Part shown: positions 59,615 through 64,000 of the stretch, one piece after another
Layout: every line of letters starts with the position of its first letter
Numbering within the stretch: position 1 is the stretch's first letter
NCBI RefSeq assembly: GCF_004745865.1
Contig: NZ_SRKZ01000002.1
Location: forward strand, 806,001-870,000
Direction: 5' to 3'
Length of the DNA: 64,000 bases
From: Hymenobacter wooponensis
Lineage (GTDB): Bacteria > Bacteroidota > Bacteroidia > Cytophagales > Hymenobacteraceae
Translations under genes and position numbers: made by a program
The notes under the pieces: model-generated
Database searches by the model: none
The model's input: only the letters and a program-made list of their open reading frames with translations
Told to the model about the DNA's origin: nothing

Positions 59615-62305
59615 TTAGTCGATGATGACACGTTTGCCCTGGAGCTTTACATCAGCCTTCAGCACGCTGCCCTTAACTACGGCATCAGAAAGAGGCTGCC
59701 CGCCGCCGGCGAAGAGCTGCACGCTACCAGCGTCTTCGGCGCGCTGAGCTTGTGCATTTAGCTGCGACAGTTGCCGGGGGGTGAGCGTGAACTTTACGGT
59801 TTTCTTCTCTCCGGCTTGCAGCGGCACGCGCCGGAAACCTTCTAGCGCGTGCAGGGCCACTCGGCCTTTGGTATCGGGGTGGCGCACGTACAGCTGCACC
59901 ACCTCGTCGCCAGGGCGCTGGCTGGTGTTTTGCACGTCTACGCTTACCTGCACGGGTTGGCCGGTTTTGGCTTTGGAGGGTGCTTTAAGGTTGCTGTATT
60001 TGAAGGTGGAATAGCTCAGGCCGTGGCCAAAGGGATAGAGTGGCGTATCCTTGAAGTAGCGGTAAGTGCGGCCCGCCATGTCGTAATTATCGAAGGGCGG
60101 CAGCTGGCTCTCCGACTTGTAGAACGTCACGGGGAGGCGTCCGGCAGGGTTATAATCACCGAAGAGCACATCGGCAATGGCCGTACCAGCCGACTGCCCA
60201 CCGTACCAGCTGTTCACAATGGCCGGCAGGTTGGCCGCCTCCCACTGGCACCCGATGGCGCTGCCGGTCATCATTACAAATACAACGGGCTTGCCTGTGG
60301 AATGCAGCAACTGCATCAGCTCCGTCTGCACCTTGGGCAGGGCAATGCTGGTTCGGTCGCCGCCGCTGAAGCCTTCCACGTTTACCTTCATTTCCTCACC
60401 CTCCAGCCGTGGCGAGATGCCGCCCACAAACACAATGGCGTCGGCGTCTTTTACCTGGCCTAGAATGTTCTGCGCGTTCATAGGCACCACGTGGGCCCCA
60501 GTGAATTTCAGAATGCTGCGGCTTACCCCTTGGAAGTACTCAATCTTGATGGCCAGCTTCTTGCCGGCCTCCACTTTCATGGTGTGCTGGCTGGTAGATA
60601 CGCCCCGGCTGTTCCAGTTATCAATCACCAATTGGTTGTCGATGAACAACCGGTAGCCATCGTCGCCGGTAACCTGGAAGGCCATTTCCTCTGACTTCTC
60701 CGGCGTGAACGTGCTCAGGTAACGCGCCGACACATTCTCCGACGGCAGACCCTTCACAATTTCCAGCTTGGTGTTGGCCAGGTAGCGGTCTAGGCCAGGC
60801 TCCTGCACCGTAGACACGGGCTTCCCCTCCAGGTTGGTGCCCTTGAAGTACTCGGCCCGGAAGCCGGGCTTGCCCTCGTAGGCCAGGTTCTTGTTTACAT
60901 CGAAGGTTTCGTAGACGATGTTACTGGCGTAGTCAACCCCTTGAATGTATGTCACCTGTGTGTTAGGCCCTACTTTCTCCCGAATGCCCATGAGGGGCGT
61001 TACGTTGCGGGTAGGAAAGCCATTGTAGTTGCCTAGCTGCACGCTTTCGTTGTCGGCGTTGGGGCCGAGCACGGCAATCTTCTTCAGGTCTTTGCGCAAT
61101 GGCAGGGTGTTCTTCTCATTCTTGAGCAGCACCATAGACTCTTGCGCCATTTTGAGGGCATGAGCTTGATGCGGGGCACTTTCCACCACACTCATCGGAA
61201 TCTGAGCATACTTCACGCGCTCTACCGGGTCGAACATACCCAGCTGAAACCGGATCTTATACAGGCGCTTCACCGAAACATCCAGCTGCTTTTCGGTAAT
61301 CAGACCTTTCTGTACTGACTCTAAGAGGGAGTTGTAGGTGAAGAGCTTGCCCGTGGCACACTCGATGTCGGTACCGTGCAGCACGGCATTGGCGGCCGCA
61401 GTGGCCGGGTCGGGGTCGGTTTTGTGGTGCTGCCAGAAGTCGTTGAGGCCGTCGCAGTCGGAGGTGACGTAGCCTTTGAACTTCCATTTGTCATACAGGA
61501 TTTCGTTCATGAGCTTGTCGCTGCCGCAACAGGGCTGCCCGGCGTAGGCGTTGTAAGCGCACATCACGCCCGCCACTTTCGCATCCACAATCAGGTCGCG
61601 GAAGGCGGGCAGGTAGGTATCCCAGAGGTCGTAGTCGCTGATTTGGGCGTTGAACTCGTGGCGGGAGGGCTCGGGCCCGCTGTGCACGGCAAAGTGCTTG
61701 GCACAGGCCGTAATCTTAAGGTACTTCGGATCGTCGCCCTGAAAACCTTTCACCAGTGCCGAGCCCAGTTGGCCGGTCAGGTACGGGTCCTCGCCGTAGG
61801 TTTCCTGGCCCCGTCCCCAACGCGGGTCGCGGAAGATGTTAATGTTGGGCGTCCAGAACGTGAGGCCCTGGTAGATACCCCGCTCTCCGCGCCGCACGTA
61901 CTCCTGGTGCACCGCCCGCGCCTCATCCGAGGTAATGGTGGCCATCCGCAGCATGGCGTCCTCATCAAAGGTGGCCGCTAGGCCTATGGCTTGCGGAAAC
62001 ACCGTGGTTTTCATACTGGTGCGCGCCACGCCGTGCAGGGCCTCATTCCACCAGTTATAGGCCGGTATTTCCAAGCGGTCAATAGCAGGCGAAGCATTCA
62101 GCATCTGCGACACTTTTTCCGGCAGCGTCAGACGACCCACCAAATCATCCACGCGCTGGTCGAGGGGGAGGTCGGGGTTGCGGAAGGGGAGGTCGGCTAC
62201 AGGAACTGGGGCAGTTTGGGTGGTAGGGTTGCCATGCCTAGGGCTTTGGCTAGGAGCGGCGCTTGTGAGAGCGGCCAGCCCCAAGACGAGGAGTGGGTTT
62301 TTCAT
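59615..62305 (-). CDS. GH3 beta-glucosidase/xylosidase with PA14 insertion
   Basis: An 896-residue exported glycosidase. The signal peptide is followed by the GH3 N-terminal barrel (YNWWNEALHGVARTSMKTTVFPQAIGLAATFD, RDPRWGRGQETYGEDPYLTG), with the nucleophile Asp in KGYVTSDCDGLND. A C-terminal GH3 domain follows, interrupted by a PA14 module (about residues 495-630: FRAEYFKGTNLEGKPV ... VTGDDGYRLFIDNQLVIDNW). A fibronectin III-like end (YVRHPDTKGRVALHALEGFRRV) closes it. SDCDG fits the plant/bacterial beta-xylosidase branch as well as glucosidases. It is divergent from an ECF sigma gene. Confidence 0.93.
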   Translation of the reverse strand: MKNPLLVLGLAALTSAAPSQSPRHGNPTTQTAPVPVADLPFRNPDLPLDQRVDDLVGRLTLPEKVSQMLNASPAIDRLEIPAYNWWNEALHGVARTSMKTTVFPQAIGLAATFDEDAMLRMATITSDEARAVHQEYVRRGERGIYQGLTFWTPNINIFRDPRWGRGQETYGEDPYLTGQLGSALVKGFQGDDPKYLKITACAKHFAVHSGPEPSRHEFNAQISDYDLWDTYLPAFRDLIVDAKVAGVMCAYNAYAGQPCCGSDKLMNEILYDKWKFKGYVTSDCDGLNDFWQHHKTDPDPATAAANAVLHGTDIECATGKLFTYNSLLESVQKGLITEKQLDVSVKRLYKIRFQLGMFDPVERVKYAQIPMSVVESAPHQAHALKMAQESMVLLKNEKNTLPLRKDLKKIAVLGPNADNESVQLGNYNGFPTRNVTPLMGIREKVGPNTQVTYIQGVDYASNIVYETFDVNKNLAYEGKPGFRAEYFKGTNLEGKPVSTVQEPGLDRYLANTKLEIVKGLPSENVSARYLSTFTPEKSEEMAFQVTGDDGYRLFIDNQLVIDNWNSRGVSTSQHTMKVEAGKKLAIKIEYFQGVSRSILKFTGAHVVPMNAQNILGQVKDADAIVFVGGISPRLEGEEMKVNVEGFSGGDRTSIALPKVQTELMQLLHSTGKPVVFVMMTGSAIGCQWEAANLPAIVNSWYGGQSAGTAIADVLFGDYNPAGRLPVTFYKSESQLPPFDNYDMAGRTYRYFKDTPLYPFGHGLSYSTFKYSNLKAPSKAKTGQPVQVSVDVQNTSQRPGDEVVQLYVRHPDTKGRVALHALEGFRRVPLQAGEKKTVKFTLTPRQLSQLNAQAQRAEDAGSVQLFAGGGQPLSDAVVKGSVLKADVKLQGKRVIID

Positions 62306-62834
62306 CCGTAAACAGAAGTGAATATGCAGTGCCCAACTACGGTCAGCACGCTACTGGCCTACAGCCTAAGGCCCGCCAGCAGGCCGCACTGTCGAGAAGG
62401 TGACGTATCAAGGCCTGCGCTAAAGTATGATTACCGTCAACAGTTGGCGAACTTCTGAGCTTATGTCGACCATAAATAAACTATGCAATCGTTTTAGATA
62501 GTATTTTTTTCAGGATACATAGCACCCTTGCCGCACATTACGGCTCAACCCGGCAACAGCTTCTCCGAGCAGCGTAGGCCACCCCGGGCGCACCACTAAA
62601 AAACCACCTTAATTATTCACTAAAACGATAATGCACCGTTTTATCCTCACTATTTATCTAGCTTTTTCTATAAAGAAACGCAGAATAATTACCTCTCGGC
62701 ATAGCTGGCTGAGGAGGTTTCAACAGCCCTAGAAATAAGCCTTATTGGCTACGGGTGGGCCCCTTGCGGCTTGCTAATTCGCTGACCGTAAACTATATAT
62801 TCGCAGGAGAGCTTAGCCATTTCTTCTTTATTCC
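62306..62834. promoter_or_regulatory. divergent regulatory region GH3 / sigma with candidate operators
   Basis: 529 bases without a supported gene. Two related sites lie in opposite orientation. One is ACTAT-N13-ATAGT at 62480-62502, containing GCAATCGTTTTAG. The other is TAAAACG-N9-CGTTTTA at 62621-62643, containing ATAATGC. Their shared core (TGCA-ATCGTTTTAG) suggests binding of one regulator, probably controlling the GH3 gene. TATATTCG at about 62795 could be the -7 box of the sigma gene. Confidence 0.45.
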
Positions 62835-63455
62835 GTGAAACCTACTTCCGTCCGCATGTACGCTTCTTACGCAGAGGCCACGCTGCTCGACGCTCTACGA
62901 GCGGGCGATGAAGGGGCGTTTGCGGAAGTGTACAAGCGCTATAGCTTTCGCCTGTTTACGGTGGCCTACCAAAAGCTGAAGAGCCGTGAGGCAGCCGAGG
63001 AATTAGTGCAGGACTTGTTTGAGAACCTCTGGACGCGGCGGGCTACCATACAGGTAGAGCAGCTCGATTACTACCTGTTTTCGGCTATCAAGTACCGCAT
63101 CATCAACTATATTAAAACGCAGAAGCTGCGCGCTGGCTATCAGCTGTATCTGCAGGTTAGCGCCTCGGAAAAGAATACAGAAACTGAAGAAGCGCTGGCG
63201 TTGAATGACCTAACGGCGGCATTGCTGGCCGGGATACAAGATCTACCCGAGAAGTCGCGGGAGATTTTTCAGCTCAGTCGCTTTGAGCATTATAGCGTGT
63301 CGGAAATTTCAGGGCAGATTAACCTGTCAGAAAAGACGGTGGAGGGCAACAACCGCACGTGGCAGGAGGTGTACGACCTCACCAGCACGGTGATTGCCTC
63401 AAACCAATACAGCCTTCTACCCAATTACGCGGCTATTCACCAAGAGATTGGGTAG
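62835..63455 (+). pseudogene. ECF sigma-70 factor truncated in region 4 and fused to SusD sequence
   Basis: Residues 1-170 are a Bacteroidota ECF sigma factor: region 2 (AFAEVYKRYSFRLFTVAYQKLKSREAAEELVQDLFENLW) and the first part of region 4 (LPEKSREIFQLSRFEHYSVSEISGQINLSEKTVE). After Glu170 (base 63344) the sequence changes in the same frame into a SusD/RagB protein (GNNRTWQEVYDLTSTVIASNQYSLLPNYAAIHQEIG) and stops at TAG 63453. The DNA-contacting recognition helix of region 4 is lost, so the sigma factor is probably inactive. The GTG at 62835 or ATG at 62856 may be the start. Confidence 0.85.
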
Positions 63456-64000
63456 AACAGCAGCAATTCCATCTTCGAGATTCAGTTTGTGTCGTCTAAC
63501 GATACGTTCGGCCCTATCTCGGTAGGTACTACCAACAACATCTTCCAGAACAACCGCAAAACCTTTGGCTACGGCTTTAACAACCCCACCCAAAACCTGG
63601 TAGATGAGTTTGAGCCAAATGACCCGCGCTTAGAAGCTACCGTTATCAAAGACGGCGACGTGGTGCTGGGGGTTCGGAATACTATCGACCGCACCGAGAA
63701 CGAGACGGGTTATCTGAACCGTAAGGCCGCTATTGTACGGCCCAATGCTCCGGAATCGGGCCCGCAAAACATTCGCAAAAATGCGCTACGCCGATGTGCT
63801 ACTGATGAAAGCCGAGGCGGCCGCTCAGCTTAATAAAAACAGCGAAGCCATAGCCTTGGTAAACCAGGTGCGGCAACGCGCCCGCACCTCTAGTCGTCCG
63901 CCCGGCACTACGGTTGGCACCCTGACCTACGCCCCCGCCAACACTCCTCCCGGCACCCTACCCGACCTAGCCCCTGGCCTCTCGGGCCAGGCCCTGCTGA
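63345..64000 (+). pseudogene. C-terminal half of a SusD/RagB-type outer-membrane lipoprotein, interrupted
   Basis: SusD-like sequence joined to the sigma factor at 63345. The frame is the same across the TAG at 63453: before it ...AAIHQEIG and after it NSSNSIFEIQFVSSNDTF, so a single base change (GAG to TAG) would explain the stop. A second break is at the A-run 63777-63781: one extra A shifts the frame, after which the true SusD end continues as MRYADVLLMKAEAAAQLNKNSEAIALVNQVRQRAR. It runs past the window end. The N-terminal half, signal peptide and lipobox are missing. Sequencing errors could explain the two breaks but not the fusion. Confidence 0.85.

Noticed and set aside
1..64000. CRISPR arrays, tRNA or rRNA genes, prophage or integrase
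   Set aside because: I looked for regularly spaced direct repeats, T-loop-like patterns and phage motifs and saw none.

Overview
The window looks like chromosome of a GC-rich Bacteroidota of the Cytophagia/Hymenobacter type. The support is indirect but consistent: an arginine pathway with an acetyl/succinyl-ornithine type carbamoyltransferase, Bacteroidota-type promoter -7 boxes (TAnnTTTG), a LytS/LytTR pair, DUF5694, an ECF sigma factor beside SusD sequence, many lipoproteins, and a GGCCTAGGCC word scattered everywhere. No rRNA, tRNA, CRISPR array or complete insertion sequence was seen.

Layout. 187-12037 (+): arginine/carbamoyl-phosphate cluster (GNAT acetyltransferase, argG, argC, argD, carA, two paralogous membrane-anchored small proteins, carB, argF'). 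It is interrupted by a decayed element resembling the 5' part of a group II intron (about 4220-4700) and by a GIY-YIG plus SMI1/KNR4 cargo bounded by copies of one repeat arm (10087-11060). 12175-15564 (-): a class V aminotransferase, a lipoprotein and homogentisate dioxygenase. 15858-21140: a transglutaminase-like protein, an S41 protease, ruvX-def and DUF5694. 21319-27243 (+): LytS/LytTR two-component system, a phospholipase C/S1-P1-like protein, DUF486 and a patatin-Omp85 protein. 27406-32226 (-): aquaporin, type I pullulanase, alpha/beta hydrolase and OxyR, divergent from catalase with an OxyR operator between. 34088-35346: an SDR divergent from an HxlR regulator. 35476-45263 (-): an M16 protease pair, a GH1-like glycosidase, a GMC oxidoreductase with its gluconate-dehydrogenase-type small subunit, an SDR with a histone H1-like tail, and an old yellow enzyme. 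45753-47866: an NmrA-like protein and a PA14-OmpA protein. 48273-53314: a SAM riboswitch controlling metH and metF. 53448-58930: a TPR protein, a TonB-domain protein, a lipoprotein, an amidase, and an OFA-type MFS transporter with a 48-residue small subunit. 59036-62305: a DUF2007 protein and a GH3 beta-glucosidase/xylosidase. 62835-64000: an ECF sigma factor truncated inside region 4 and fused in frame to the C-terminal half of a SusD protein, which is itself interrupted.

Non-coding structure is unusually rich. There are two dispersed inverted-repeat families (a C/G-rich type and a GTCATGCTGAGC type), a GTAGAGACGC hairpin, and many long, nearly perfect hairpins sitting at gene ends without U-tracts. 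At least nine genes end in a TAG that is part of TAGGCC. The most unusual items are the sigma-SusD fusion, the repeat-bounded GIY-YIG cargo, the GGCCTAGGCC word and the long perfect hairpins.
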